Assembly: GCF_007990775.1 (NCBI RefSeq)
Contig: NZ_BJXB01000038.1
Span: 1 to 42,294 of the forward strand
DNA from: Deinococcus cellulosilyticus NBRC 106333 = KACC 11606
GTDB taxonomy: Bacteria; Deinococcota; Deinococci; Deinococcales; Deinococcaceae
DNA: 42,294 nucleotides
Direction of reading: 5' to 3'
In this document: in pieces, positions 15,790-24,215 of the stretch
How the letters are laid out: each line of letters starts with the position of its first letter
How positions within the stretch are numbered: position 1 is the first letter of the stretch
Position numbers and translations under genes: made by a program
Notes under the pieces: model-generated
Told to the model about the DNA's origin: nothing
The model's input: the letters and a program-made list of their open reading frames with translations, nothing else
Database searches by the model: none

Positions 15790-17331
15790 ATGAGACACAT
15801 CAAGATTTTTGACACCACCCTCCGTGACGGCGAACAATCTCCCGGCGTGGCCCTCAACCACGCGCAGAAACTTGAAATTGCCCACCAGCTGGCCCGTCTG
15901 GGTGTGGACATCATCGAAGCTGGATTTGCCATCTCCTCCCCCGGGGACTTCGAGTGCATCCAGCGCATCGCCCAGGAAGTGCACGGACCTGTGATCTGCT
16001 CGCTGGCCCGCCTGAACAAAGCCGACATTGAACGCGCAGCCATGGCCCTGGAGCCCGCCGAGAAGCGCAGAATTCACGTCTTCACCTCTGCCTCCAAAAT
16101 CCACCTTGAGAAGATGCTCAAGAAAACCCCCGAGCAGATCCTGGACCTCAGCAGGGAAATGATCCAGTTCGCCCTGCAGTTCACCGACGATGTGGAATTC
16201 AGTGCCCAGGACGTGATGCGTGCCGATCCCGAATTCGTGTTTCAGCTTTACGCTGCTGCCATTGAGGCCGGGGCCACCACCATCAACATCCCTGACACTG
16301 TGGGTTACGGTGCCCCCAACGAGTACGGACGCATCATCCGCACCATTCATGACGATGTGGTCGCGGGGCGCAATGTCGCCATCTCCACCCACTGCCACGA
16401 TGACCTCGGGATGGCCACCGCCCTGAGCCTCGCCGCCGTGGAAAACGGAGCCACCCAGATCGAATGCACCATCAACGGCATCGGGGAACGGGCCGGAAAC
16501 ACCTCCCTCGAAGAAGTGGTGATGGCGATCCACACCCGCAAGGACTGGTACCACGCCGAAACCCGCATCAACACCCGCGAACTGTACCGCGCCTCCCGTC
16601 TTGTGTCCCGCCTGACTGGCATGCCCGTGCAGCCCAACAAGGCCATTGTCGGGGACAATGCCTTCGCCCACGAATCTGGCATTCACCAGGACGGTGTGCT
16701 GAAGCACAAGGACACCTATGAGATCATGAACGCCGAACTCGTGGGCCGCGAAGCCGCCGTGATGGTGATGGGCAAGCACTCTGGACGCGCCGCCTTCAGA
16801 AAAGCCCTCTCCGACCTCGGGTACGAATTCAGCGACGAGAAGATCAACGCGCTGTTTGCCCGCTTCAAGGACCTTGCAGACCGCAAAGGCCAGATTTACG
16901 CCGATGACCTGCGTGCCCTCGTGGAGTCCCGCACCGACGTGCCCCAGACCTTCACCCTCGAAGGATTCCAGATCACCTCGGGCCTGAACATCACCCCTGT
17001 GGCCTTCATTCGCCTTGCCACACCCGAAGGCAGCGTGGAAGCCACCGCCCACGGAGATGGACCTGTGGCCGCTGCCTTCACCGCCATCAGCCAGATCACC
17101 GGCATCACCCCTGAACTGGACACTTACCGCATTCAGGCCGTTACACGCGGTTCTGAAGCGCTGGGCGAGGTCTCCATCACTGCCCGTTACCAGAACATGC
17201 ACATCACCGGACAGGGCGTTGCCACCGACGTGGTGGAAGCCTCCGCCCGGGCCTGGATTCGCGTGATCAACCAGATCGTGGCAGGCATGGGCAAAACCAA
17301 GGTCGCCACCGACGCCGCCGAGAGCCTGTAA
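15790..17331 (+). CDS. leuA: 2-isopropylmalate synthase
   Basis: 513 residues. It condenses acetyl-CoA with 2-ketoisovalerate in the first committed step of leucine synthesis. The N-terminal TIM-barrel has DTTLRDGEQSPGVALN (residues 7-22) and STHCHDDLGMATAL with the metal-binding histidines. NTSLEEVVMA and HESGIHQDGVLKH follow. Residues from about 390 form the LeuA allosteric domain that binds leucine. Length and motifs match LeuA rather than citramalate or homocitrate synthase. The ribosome site TTAAGGAG lies 7 nt before ATG 15790. Control is probably double: attenuation of transcription and leucine feedback on the enzyme. Confidence 0.95.
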   Translation: MRHIKIFDTTLRDGEQSPGVALNHAQKLEIAHQLARLGVDIIEAGFAISSPGDFECIQRIAQEVHGPVICSLARLNKADIERAAMALEPAEKRRIHVFTSASKIHLEKMLKKTPEQILDLSREMIQFALQFTDDVEFSAQDVMRADPEFVFQLYAAAIEAGATTINIPDTVGYGAPNEYGRIIRTIHDDVVAGRNVAISTHCHDDLGMATALSLAAVENGATQIECTINGIGERAGNTSLEEVVMAIHTRKDWYHAETRINTRELYRASRLVSRLTGMPVQPNKAIVGDNAFAHESGIHQDGVLKHKDTYEIMNAELVGREAAVMVMGKHSGRAAFRKALSDLGYEFSDEKINALFARFKDLADRKGQIYADDLRALVESRTDVPQTFTLEGFQITSGLNITPVAFIRLATPEGSVEATAHGDGPVAAAFTAISQITGITPELDTYRIQAVTRGSEALGEVSITARYQNMHITGQGVATDVVEASARAWIRVINQIVAGMGKTKVATDAAESL

Positions 17332-17339
17332 AAGCCTTC

Positions 17340-17363
17340 AGCGGTCAGCTTTCAGCCATCAGC
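17340..17363. repeat. Dispersed intergenic repeat, degenerate copy C
   Basis: AGCGGTCAGC, four bases, then AGCCATCAGC: an inverted, slightly expanded relative of the 24-bp repeat at 3841 and 27604. It lies directly after the leuA stop and before the leuA terminator. Confidence 0.55.
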
Positions 17364-17390
17364 AGAGCGCGGAATTTCCGCGCTCTTTTT
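17364..17390 (+). terminator. Intrinsic terminator after leuA
   Basis: AGAGCGCGGAA (17364-17374) and TTCCGCGCTCT (17376-17386) form an 11-bp stem around one base, followed by a T-run. Confidence 0.85.
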
Positions 17391-17405
17391 GGAAAAGGAG
17401 AGACT

Positions 17406-17696
17406 TTGATCCTTGAAGTTGCAGTGCTGAACGTGTTGCCAGGACAGACCCAGCCTTTTGAAGCAGCATTCCAGCAAGCCCAGAAGATCATTTCCAGCAT
17501 GAAAGGTTATCTGGGGCATGAGTTGCAAAAATGCCTGGAGAAAGAAAACCAGTACATTCTGCTGGTCAGGTGGGAAACCCTTGAAGACCACACCGTGGGT
17601 TTTCGAGGCAGCCCTGAATATCAGGAATGGCGAAAGCTGCTGCACCATTTTTATGATCCCTTTCCCACAGTGGAGCATTACAGCAGGGTGTTTTGA
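17406..17696 (+). CDS. Antibiotic biosynthesis monooxygenase (ABM)-domain protein
   Basis: 96 residues, the usual length of a single ABM domain (ferredoxin-like dimeric fold of the YgiN/HmoA type). The pattern of N-terminal VAVLNVLPGQTQPFEAAF, then YLGHELQKC, YILLVRWETLEDH and EYQEWRKLLHHFY fits the family. Function could be quinol oxidation, heme degradation or stress response, and sequence alone does not separate them. The start is TTG 17406, with AAGGAG 5 nt upstream. It lies just past the leuA terminator, so readthrough expression is possible. Confidence 0.75.
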   Translation: MILEVAVLNVLPGQTQPFEAAFQQAQKIISSMKGYLGHELQKCLEKENQYILLVRWETLEDHTVGFRGSPEYQEWRKLLHHFYDPFPTVEHYSRVF

Positions 17697-17745
17697 GTTC
17701 AGGATTCCGTCCAAAAAGGGCGAGGCACGCCGTCTTTTGCAAAAC

Positions 17746-17768
17746 GAGGGACCGCATCTTGGTCCCTC
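17746..17768. other. Hairpin GAGGGACC / GGTCCCTC
   Basis: An 8-bp stem with a 7-nt loop about 50 bp after the ABM gene. The plus strand lacks a good T-run, while the minus-strand side has GTTTTG. It is possibly a weak terminator for the ABM gene. Confidence 0.45.
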
Positions 17769-17892
17769 TGCCCGCTTGCCCTTACATTGGGTGGTCACAA
17801 ATGCCTTCTGCCTTCTGAACCGCTCTAGGTCAAAAGCACAATTCAGAAAACCACAAAACGTAAAATAGACACTTACAAGGAGAGGTCTGGTT

Positions 17893-19569
17893 ATGCGTAG
17901 CAACACCATCAAATCGGGATTCGAGCGTGCCCCCCACCGCAGCCTCCTGCGCGCCACGGGCGTCATCAAGCGGGACAGCGATTTCGACAAGCCCTTCATC
18001 GCCATCTGCAACAGTTACATCGACATCATCCCCGGTCACGTCCACCTGCAGGAGTTCGGACGGGTCGTCAAGGAAGCTGTCCGTGCAGCAGGCGGCATCC
18101 CCTTCGAGTTCAACACCATCGGTGTGGATGACGGCATCGCCATGGGTCACAGTGGCATGAAGTACTCTCTGCCCTCCCGTGAACTGATCGCGGACGCCGT
18201 GGAAACCGTGGTGCAGGCCCACCAGTTCGATGCCATGATCTGCATTCCCAACTGCGACAAGATCGTGCCTGGCATGCTGATGGGGGCCATGCGTTGCGAC
18301 ATCCCCACCATTTTCATCTCTGGTGGTCCCATGATGCGCGGCCTGACCAAGTCTGGCAAGCGCATTGACCTCGCCAGTGTGTTCGAGGCTGTGGGGTCCT
18401 ACAAAGCGGGCAAGATGACCGGTGAAGAGCTCACCGAGTACGAGCAGGAAGCCTGCCCCACCTGCGGAAGCTGCTCTGGGATGTTCACCGCGAACAGCAT
18501 GAACTGCCTGTGTGAAGCCCTCGGGATGGCGTTGCCCGGCAACGGAACCATTCCTGCTGTGGACCCCAACGGTCGCCGCCAGGCCCTCGCAGAGCAGGCC
18601 GCCCGTCAGGTGATGGTTTTGCTGGAGCGCAACATCAAACCCACCGACATCGTGACCCAGAAATCCCTGGACAACGCCTTTGCCCTCGACATGGCCATGG
18701 GCGGCAGCACCAACACCATTCTGCACACCATTGCCATTGCCCACGAAGTGGGTGTGGAGTACCCCCTCTCTCGCCTGAACGAGGTTTCCAACCGGGTCGC
18801 AAACCTGTGCAAAATTGCTCCGAGCAGCAATTACCACATCCAGGATCTGGATGAAGTGGGCGGTGTCTCTGTCATCCTGAAAGAGCTCTTCAAGCACGAC
18901 ATGCTGCACAGAGACTGCATCACCGTCACCGGAAACACCCTCGAAGAGAACGTCAAAGACGCTGCCGAGCCCGATGGTGAAGTGGTGCGTCCGCTGGAGA
19001 ACGCCTACAGCAAGACCGGGGGCCTGCGCATGCTGTTCGGAAACCTTGCACCTGAGGGTGGTGTGGTGAAATACGCCGGGGTGGTGCCCAGCATGCGCCA
19101 GTTCGAAGGAGAAGCCATCTGCTATGACAGCATGGAAGACGCCAACGAAGGCATCCTGGGCGGCAAGGTCAAGAGTGGTCATGTGGTGGTCATCCGCTAC
19201 GAAGGCCCCAAAGGGGGTCCCGGCATGCAGGAAATGCTCTCCCCCACCGCCAACATCCAGGGCATGGGACTCGGTGAGACCGTGCTGCTCCTCACCGATG
19301 GTCGCTTCTCCGGGGCCACCCGTGGGGGGTCCATCGGGCACATCTCTCCTGAAGCTGCAGCAGGTGGCCCCATTGCCTTTGTGCGGGATGGGGACCGCAT
19401 CAAAGTGGACATGGATGCTGGAACGCTGGACGTGCTGGTGAGTGCCGAAGAGCTCGAAGCCCGCAAGAAGGACTGGAAACCCGTCATCAAGGAGATCCCT
19501 GGCAAGTGGCTGAAGCGTTACGCCAAACTGGTCACCAGTGGATCTCAGGGTGCCGTACTCGTCGATTAA
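17893..19569 (+). CDS. ilvD: Dihydroxy-acid dehydratase
   Basis: 558 residues. It converts 2,3-dihydroxy-isovalerate and 2,3-dihydroxy-3-methylvalerate to keto acids for valine, leucine and isoleucine. Iron-sulfur ligands are visible in FIAICNSYID, ICIPNCDKIVPGM and CPTCGSCSGMFTANSMNCL. DGRFSGATRGGSIGHISPEAA is the family's C-terminal signature. An AAGGAG ribosome site lies about 10 nt before the ATG, and TAAAAT at 17861-17866 is a possible -10. Its product 2-ketoisovalerate is the LeuA substrate, which explains the neighbourhood. Confidence 0.95.
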   Translation: MRSNTIKSGFERAPHRSLLRATGVIKRDSDFDKPFIAICNSYIDIIPGHVHLQEFGRVVKEAVRAAGGIPFEFNTIGVDDGIAMGHSGMKYSLPSRELIADAVETVVQAHQFDAMICIPNCDKIVPGMLMGAMRCDIPTIFISGGPMMRGLTKSGKRIDLASVFEAVGSYKAGKMTGEELTEYEQEACPTCGSCSGMFTANSMNCLCEALGMALPGNGTIPAVDPNGRRQALAEQAARQVMVLLERNIKPTDIVTQKSLDNAFALDMAMGGSTNTILHTIAIAHEVGVEYPLSRLNEVSNRVANLCKIAPSSNYHIQDLDEVGGVSVILKELFKHDMLHRDCITVTGNTLEENVKDAAEPDGEVVRPLENAYSKTGGLRMLFGNLAPEGGVVKYAGVVPSMRQFEGEAICYDSMEDANEGILGGKVKSGHVVVIRYEGPKGGPGMQEMLSPTANIQGMGLGETVLLLTDGRFSGATRGGSIGHISPEAAAGGPIAFVRDGDRIKVDMDAGTLDVLVSAEELEARKKDWKPVIKEIPGKWLKRYAKLVTSGSQGAVLVD

Positions 19570-19593
19570 ACCTCACACCCCTCACCTCGCTTC

Positions 19594-19625
19594 AAAATCC
19601 TCTCCCGGCCGGGAGAGGATTTTTT
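19594..19625 (+). terminator. Strong intrinsic terminator of ilvD
   Basis: Perfect palindrome, AAAATCCTCTCCCGG and its complement, centred at 19608, running into a T-run. It lies 24 bp past the ilvD stop. Confidence 0.9.
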
Positions 19626-19640
19626 GTGGGCCTTTGCAGC

Positions 19641-19669
19641 AAAAAGCCCTCTCCCAGTCGGGAGAGGGC
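19641..19669 (-). terminator. Intrinsic terminator of the YIP1-family gene
   Basis: Minus-strand GCCCTCTCCC pairs with GGGAGAGGGC (arms 19646-19655 and 19660-19669) over a 4-nt loop. Five T (19641-19645) follow. It faces the ilvD terminator. Confidence 0.85.
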
Positions 19670-19687
19670 CAAACTTCCTGGTGAGGG

Positions 19688-20215
19688 TCAGACGTACAAC
19701 TGGTACACCACAACGCTGGTGATCAGCAGACCAGCGATCAGGGCCAGCACTTTGACGGGATCGTAGAAATTCATGGTGCCCTGAATGCAGCGCACCGAAT
19801 AGTACAGAGAGATCCCCAGAAACACGAAGGTCAAGTACATGCTGGCCACCTGGAGGTAACCGAAGGAGAAGAAGGCGACACTGGAGATGGTGAAGCCCAG
19901 CAGCATCGGGGCCATGAAGAGGGCGTGGGTGTAGGCGAGTTCGTGCCAGGTGGCTTCTCCGCCCATTGGGCGGCCCAGCAGGAATGCAAGGCCCCAGAAC
20001 CCGAAATAGTACACCAGCGCAATGAGCAGGTGCTGGACGGCTCCTGTGCTTCCAGAAAAGTAAAATCCTGCCGCCGTGAAGGCCAGCATGGCCCCACCCA
20101 TGAAGACCATCGCACTGGCAAAATTGCCTTCGTCTTCGAAGCGGTTGAAGTTGGTTTCGGTGGGGACGCGAATCACCTGAACGCTCTGGGAGAACATTTC
20201 AGTCAAAGTGGCCAT
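19688..20215 (-). CDS. YIP1-family integral membrane protein
   Basis: 175 residues with about five hydrophobic segments (roughly 35-55, 60-80, 96-118, 122-140, 155-173). The N-terminal MATLTEMFSQSVQVIRVPTE and the pattern ALVYYFGFWGLAFLLGRPMGGEATWHEL resemble bacterial YIP1 proteins, a polytopic family of unknown role. A good ribosome site (AGGAGGG) precedes ATG 20215. It is monocistronic, with its own terminator. Confidence 0.75.
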   Translation of the reverse strand: MATLTEMFSQSVQVIRVPTETNFNRFEDEGNFASAMVFMGGAMLAFTAAGFYFSGSTGAVQHLLIALVYYFGFWGLAFLLGRPMGGEATWHELAYTHALFMAPMLLGFTISSVAFFSFGYLQVASMYLTFVFLGISLYYSVRCIQGTMNFYDPVKVLALIAGLLITSVVVYQLYV

Positions 20216-20641
20216 TTTTCCCTCCTGTGCCTCAGGGTAGGAAAAATCTTCTTACGCTTCTCATGGGGTGGCGCAGTCCTGAAAACTTTTCTGAAACTTT
20301 CGCACTTTGTCTTTCAGAGAATTGAAAGCGAAAAATCACTTGCATCAGAAACCAGATGTTCCAGTCAGGTGTGTACACAAATCAAATCCTGATTTTCCAA
20401 TTGAGGTTGAAGCACTTTGAAAGCAGTTTTACGTAAACTGTAGATCTTACAAAATCCTTAAAGAACAACCTGAGATTTATTTGATTGTTTGCCGAACTTT
20501 CAAAGAAAATCAGGCATTTGTATCGAAATTGCAACTTCAATTCAAACAATCACTTTACAAAACTGATGTTTCCAATCAAGATCCATTGGACCAGGGCAGA
20601 CGCAAAGCATCTGCCTCAGATGTACCGCGGAATCCTCTGGC
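20216..20641. other. AT-rich intergenic region, no gene seen
   Basis: 426 bp, clearly more AT-rich than the flanks. It should hold the YIP1 promoter. Near the barstar end is a small inverted repeat, CATCTG and CAGATG (20610-20624), which may terminate the RNase/barstar transcript weakly. Near 20281 CTGAAAACTTT is followed by the near copy CTGAAACTTT. No ORF with coding character. Confidence 0.5.
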
Positions 20642-21031
20642 TCAGGTCATGAAGACCCAGAAGGGCACATCCTGCTCCTGCCAGAACTTCACCGTCTCTT
20701 CCAGAATTTCCATCAGGGTGTCGTATTCATCTTCCAGAGCCACAGACAGCTGGCGGGTACCTTCGAGGACCAGAACGTACCCCTCGGCTTCCTGCCAGGA
20801 GAAATCCATCAGGCAGTCTGAAAGGGCGTCCCAGTTCTGACCAAAGTACTCGGGGAAATTCAGGTCCTCTGCGAAGGCCTCCAGAAGGTCCTGGCGGTTG
20901 GCCACCACGCTGAGGTCCACGCACATGAAGGTGTAACCATGCGAAAGGGCTTCTGCACGCAGGGTTGCCTCGTCGGTGTCGAGGGGCAGGATGCCGCAAT
21001 CTTCCAGGGTATTCAGGCTGAGGTCAGTCAT
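20642..21031 (-). CDS. Barstar-family ribonuclease inhibitor
   Basis: 129 residues, somewhat longer than Bacillus barstar. The inhibitory helix is well conserved in FPEYFGQNWDALSDCLMDFSW, with D68 and D72 at the positions that block the RNase active site in barstar. No signal peptide, so it acts in the cytoplasm. It overlaps the secreted RNase gene by 4 nt (ATGA). This coupling should ensure inhibitor is made whenever RNase is made, protecting the producer from unexported enzyme. Confidence 0.88.
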   Translation of the reverse strand: MTDLSLNTLEDCGILPLDTDEATLRAEALSHGYTFMCVDLSVVANRQDLLEAFAEDLNFPEYFGQNWDALSDCLMDFSWQEAEGYVLVLEGTRQLSVALEDEYDTLMEILEETVKFWQEQDVPFWVFMT

Positions 21032-21375
21032 TTCACAATCCTCCGGAATGAACGGTAATGGTCGCTGGTGTAGAAGCAGTCCATCACAGGACCACAGATG
21101 ATGCGTCTGGCCCCCCGGGTGTTCACACCTGGCGTCGGGACGGTGTACTCCCGATAGTGGTTCCTCGGTTTGATGGGAAGCAGCTTTTCCCGGTTCTGAA
21201 ACACCGAGCCGTCTTTCGCGTAGGGAAAGGGGCCGCCCTTCAGGATCAGCTGGTAAGTGGTTCGGGCTTCAACAGGCAGTTTCTGGAGGCGCACCGTGGG
21301 CAGGTCCTTTGCTGCACCCGGAGTGGACACAGCAACGACCAGAACCACAGGGAGCCACCACTGCTTGAAGTTCAT
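21028..21375 (-). CDS. Secreted guanyl-specific ribonuclease (RNase Sa/barnase type)
   Basis: 115 residues with a signal peptide (hydrophobic core at residues 6-17, cleavage near GAA at 20-22). The mature part matches the microbial N1/T1 RNase family: LPVEARTTYQLI, GPFPYAKDGSVFQNRE, then catalytic residues Glu76 (HYREYTVPTPG), Arg91 (GARRIICG) and His106 (SDHYRSF). Two cysteines (C94, C100) may pair. Its partner barstar gene follows with a 4-nt overlap. Upstream, TATAAG/TAAGCT boxes lie 6-8 nt before the ATG and there is no ribosome site, suggesting leaderless mRNA. Possible roles are RNA scavenging or competition with other bacteria. Confidence 0.88.
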   Translation of the reverse strand: MNFKQWWLPVVLVVAVSTPGAAKDLPTVRLQKLPVEARTTYQLILKGGPFPYAKDGSVFQNREKLLPIKPRNHYREYTVPTPGVNTRGARRIICGPVMDCFYTSDHYRSFRRIVK

Positions 21376-21381
21376 GAATCC

Positions 21382-21389
21382 AGCTTATA
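21382..21389 (-). promoter_or_regulatory. Leaderless -10 region of the RNase-barstar operon
   Basis: On the minus strand TGG precedes TATAAG, forming an extended -10 (TGnTATAAG). The overlapping TAAGCT ends 6 nt before the ATG at 21375. There is no ribosome site. Confidence 0.5.
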
Positions 21390-21424
21390 CCAAGTTCTCT
21401 GCCGATGGGAGCCAGGATCAGCTG

Positions 21425-22357
21425 CTATTCAGCTGCTCCTCTGGCCCAACCCAGGTCTGCCGGGAGCCTGCGGGACAGCCGGAAGACCGTCTCCTGAAAC
21501 CCCAGCCCCCTCCATGCCCGTGCAGATTGCAGGTTGGTGCCCCTCCAGTCTGCCCTGAGCTGCTGGACCCCATGGACTTTGAGGTCCAGCAGGGCATGCC
21601 TCAGAAGTGTTTTTTGCAATCCTCTGCCCCTCGCAGCAGGCAGGGTGGCGGCAGTCTTGAGTTCTGCTGTGTGCTCAGGCACCTCCCAGGTTGCTTTCAG
21701 AGGAGCATGCAGCTGGAAGGCCAGCACCTGCCTTTCCTCTTCATAAAGCCAGAGCGTCCAGTCCGTCTCCTGCAAGACCTCGGCATACCCCTCCAGCAGG
21801 TCTGCAGGCTGCTCAGGGTAGAAGGGCTCGAACACCGGAGCATGCACGTAATGCCGTCCAATCACCGCCACCAGATCGGCAAGCTGGTCCAGATCGGCCA
21901 GGGTTGCCCGTCTGACCTGGGGAGAAAGCTTCCCTTGCAGGTCGGTGAGGTCAAGTTCCCCATGCACCTGTTCCACACCAAATCCCAGCCTGAACCACGC
22001 CTGCTGGGTCTGGGTGTGTGCAACTGGAACCATCACCTGATGCAGGAAGTTCCCCTTCAAAAGCCACTGTTCTCCCAGGGCCGCATACAGGTTTGCCAGC
22101 AGGTCAGGGTGCTCTGAGGAAACGGCCTGACCCAGCAAAGGCACCCGCACACTGCGTCCATAAAACGGGTGCATGCTGGCCTGACCCAGCAGAAAACCCA
22201 GCAACTGGTCTCCCTCGTGCGCCACCACGCCAGACATCCCTGGACGGTCAAAACCTCTCAGGGCAGAGAGCAGCAGGTCTTCAGGCTTCTGGTGCTGCAA
22301 AGAGAGCATGCGTGCAGCTGCAGGAAACAGGTCTGGGGTGAGGGCAGAGATCTTCAT
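21425..22357 (-). CDS. Tandem GNAT-family acetyltransferase
   Basis: 310 residues containing two GNAT-like halves. The N-terminal half (about 1-145) has a degenerate fold. The C-terminal half (about 146-300) carries the acetyl-CoA-binding signature AARGRGLQKTLLRHAL, followed by RGTNLQSARAWRGLGFQE. The acceptor is unknown. There is no ribosome site; TAAGCT lies 6 nt before ATG 22357, pointing to leaderless expression. Confidence 0.8.
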   Translation of the reverse strand: MKISALTPDLFPAAARMLSLQHQKPEDLLLSALRGFDRPGMSGVVAHEGDQLLGFLLGQASMHPFYGRSVRVPLLGQAVSSEHPDLLANLYAALGEQWLLKGNFLHQVMVPVAHTQTQQAWFRLGFGVEQVHGELDLTDLQGKLSPQVRRATLADLDQLADLVAVIGRHYVHAPVFEPFYPEQPADLLEGYAEVLQETDWTLWLYEEERQVLAFQLHAPLKATWEVPEHTAELKTAATLPAARGRGLQKTLLRHALLDLKVHGVQQLRADWRGTNLQSARAWRGLGFQETVFRLSRRLPADLGWARGAAE

Positions 22358-22363
22358 GGTGCA

Positions 22364-22369
22364 AGCTTA
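22364..22369 (-). promoter_or_regulatory. Leaderless -10 box (TAAGCT) of the GNAT gene
   Basis: Minus-strand TAAGCT is exactly 6 nt before the ATG at 22357. I see no convincing -35. Confidence 0.45.
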
Positions 22370-22428
22370 AAGAAGCCAGATCCATCCCAGATCCGTCTGA
22401 TGGCTTAAACCCCACTCAGCCCGGAAGC

Positions 22429-24051
22429 CTAGGCGGTGTGCACGACCACAACGCAATTGCGGCCTCTGGCCTTGGCAGCATAGAGGGCCTCATCTGCAAG
22501 GTGCAGGGCAGCTTCCAGCGTGCCAGAAACAAACGGGGCCACCCCGATGGAAAGCGTCACCTGATGACCTGGAATTCCATGCCAGACAGAGGCAGCCACT
22601 GCCTCACAAATCTGCAGCGCCACCCTCTCCCCTTCTGCCACCGTGCGGCCTGCCAGGGCCACCACGAACTCCTCCCCTCCCAGACGGCCAAACACGTCCT
22701 GATCTCCCAGAAAAGCCTGAACCACACTGGTGATGCCCCTGAGCACCGTGTCCCCCATGCTGTGCCCGTAACTGTCGTTGACCCGCTTGAAGTGGTCCAC
22801 ATCGAAAAGCAGCAGCACACACCCCGGACCTGCCCCGAGTTCACGGAGCAGGTGCACGGCATGGCGGCGGTTGTACACCCCGGTGAGTTCATCCATGCGG
22901 GAGAGGCGCTCCAGAAGCTGGTTCTGCTCCTGCAGCTGCTGCTGAAGGTGTTGCAGTTCCTGCACGTGCAACACATGCAGCTCGTTTTCCTTGCGGGCCA
23001 GTTCAATTTGCATTTGCAGGGTGACGAGTTGCGCCTGCAGGATCACCCCGTCTGTGCGTACGGCACGGTCCAGGATGTGCAGTTTCCAGAGCACCTCGAA
23101 AGCCTTCTCGAACTTTTTCCAGAACCGCAGGTACCGCACATAGGAATTCAGCAACTGCAGCAACTCCCCACTGCTTGCCACAGATTCCAGATGGGCGGCA
23201 GCCTCCTCAAAGGACCCCATGGCCTCCGGGTGGTCATCTTGCAGGCAGTAGAGGTAAGCCCGCGCTTCACAGGCACAGGCCCACGCTCTGGGCTGGTTCA
23301 GGTCTTCTGCAATCTTCCAGGCCTCTTCAAAAGCACGCTCTGCTTCTGACAGGTGTCCCAGATGCACCTGCAGGCGGGTCAGCAGGGCATGGGCATAGAG
23401 CTCCAGAAAACGGTCACGGGCCTTTCGGGCCGCCTCCACCACTCCGACCAGAACAGCAGGCTCCTCCTGCAAACCCCTGACCTCCAGCTGGCCCAGCTCA
23501 AATTCAAGCACTTTCAGGCCCACCAGGCTGAGGCTGGCATAAGCCTGCACCACCTCCACCTCCTCATCCACGGTGGAGAGGGAAAGCACCCCCTGATAGA
23601 CCTGGCGGGCATCCTGCAGACGGCCCAGTTTCTCCAGGGTGTCTGCCAGGTTGAGGGTCGCAGTGGCGTACTGCCCCGGACTGGTGCCCTCGCTGAGGGT
23701 GCGGGCAGCCTGGAAGTACGGGAGGCTCTGCTCATACTGTCCAGAGGTCGCCAGCATGGTGGCAATCTGCTGGTTGGCGGTGGCCTGCAAGGGCAGGTCT
23801 CCTGCCTCGGCGGCGAGGGCCAGCAATTCCGAAGCGTGCCTCAGGCCCTCCTGCTGGTCCCCCACAATGGCCAGGGAGTTGATCAGCACCTCCCGGACAC
23901 GCAACTGCAACTCCAGCGGCACCTGCACCGACAGGAGCTGGAAGGCTTTCTGGGCTTGCTGCAAAGCACGCTGGGGTTCCTGATAGGCCCACTCCTGGGC
24001 CTCTCTCAGGAGGGCAGGGATGTGCGAGGCAGGGTCAGAAGGCAGGTCCAT
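22429..24051 (-). CDS. TPR-repeat diguanylate cyclase (GGDEF protein)
   Basis: 540 residues. Residues about 1-340 are helical tetratricopeptide-like repeats (for example YATATLNLADTLEKLGRLQDARQ and AERAFEEAWKIAEDL). A coiled coil follows (about 345-390, rich in Gln/Leu), then a C-terminal GGDEF domain. MDELTGVYNRRHAV, FDVDHFKRVNDSYGH and the active-site loop GRLGGEEFVV are intact, so c-di-GMP synthesis is likely. The upstream inhibitory I-site (RxxD) appears as GDQD, lacking the Arg, so product feedback is probably lost. No membrane segment. The input presumably comes through protein contacts of the TPR part. Confidence 0.88.
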   Translation of the reverse strand: MDLPSDPASHIPALLREAQEWAYQEPQRALQQAQKAFQLLSVQVPLELQLRVREVLINSLAIVGDQQEGLRHASELLALAAEAGDLPLQATANQQIATMLATSGQYEQSLPYFQAARTLSEGTSPGQYATATLNLADTLEKLGRLQDARQVYQGVLSLSTVDEEVEVVQAYASLSLVGLKVLEFELGQLEVRGLQEEPAVLVGVVEAARKARDRFLELYAHALLTRLQVHLGHLSEAERAFEEAWKIAEDLNQPRAWACACEARAYLYCLQDDHPEAMGSFEEAAAHLESVASSGELLQLLNSYVRYLRFWKKFEKAFEVLWKLHILDRAVRTDGVILQAQLVTLQMQIELARKENELHVLHVQELQHLQQQLQEQNQLLERLSRMDELTGVYNRRHAVHLLRELGAGPGCVLLLFDVDHFKRVNDSYGHSMGDTVLRGITSVVQAFLGDQDVFGRLGGEEFVVALAGRTVAEGERVALQICEAVAASVWHGIPGHQVTLSIGVAPFVSGTLEAALHLADEALYAAKARGRNCVVVVHTA

Positions 24052-24151
24052 AAAGAATAAATTCAGCGTATCACACGGTTTTCAGGCACACTGTGACAGG
24101 AAAGCAGAAACGCTCAAAATGCCCTTCACAAACCTGACGCAGATGAGAGAA

Positions 24152-24177
24152 GTTAACAAGTTGTTAACATTTATGAT
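24152..24177 (+). promoter_or_regulatory. Promoter with palindrome, upstream of the lasso-leader peptide gene
   Basis: GTTAACAAGTTGTTAAC (24152-24168) is a perfect palindrome around a single G. It lies just before TATGAT (24172-24177), a good -10, in the position of the promoter spacer. A repressor bound there would block transcription of the small peptide gene. No regulator can be named. Confidence 0.55.
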
Positions 24178-24215
24178 GTAGCACCGGTGACAGAATCACC
24201 TCTTAAGGAGTGCGC

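Noticed and set aside
15775..17202. 475-codon minus-strand ORF
   Set aside because: Antisense shadow of leuA, caused by high-GC codon bias.
17830..19341. 503-codon minus-strand ORF
   Set aside because: Antisense shadow of ilvD, His/Gly/Val-rich as expected for a complement frame.
22429..24051. LuxR/AAA-type transcription factor suggested by the long TPR region
   Set aside because: The C-terminus is a clear GGDEF domain, and no helix-turn-helix is present.
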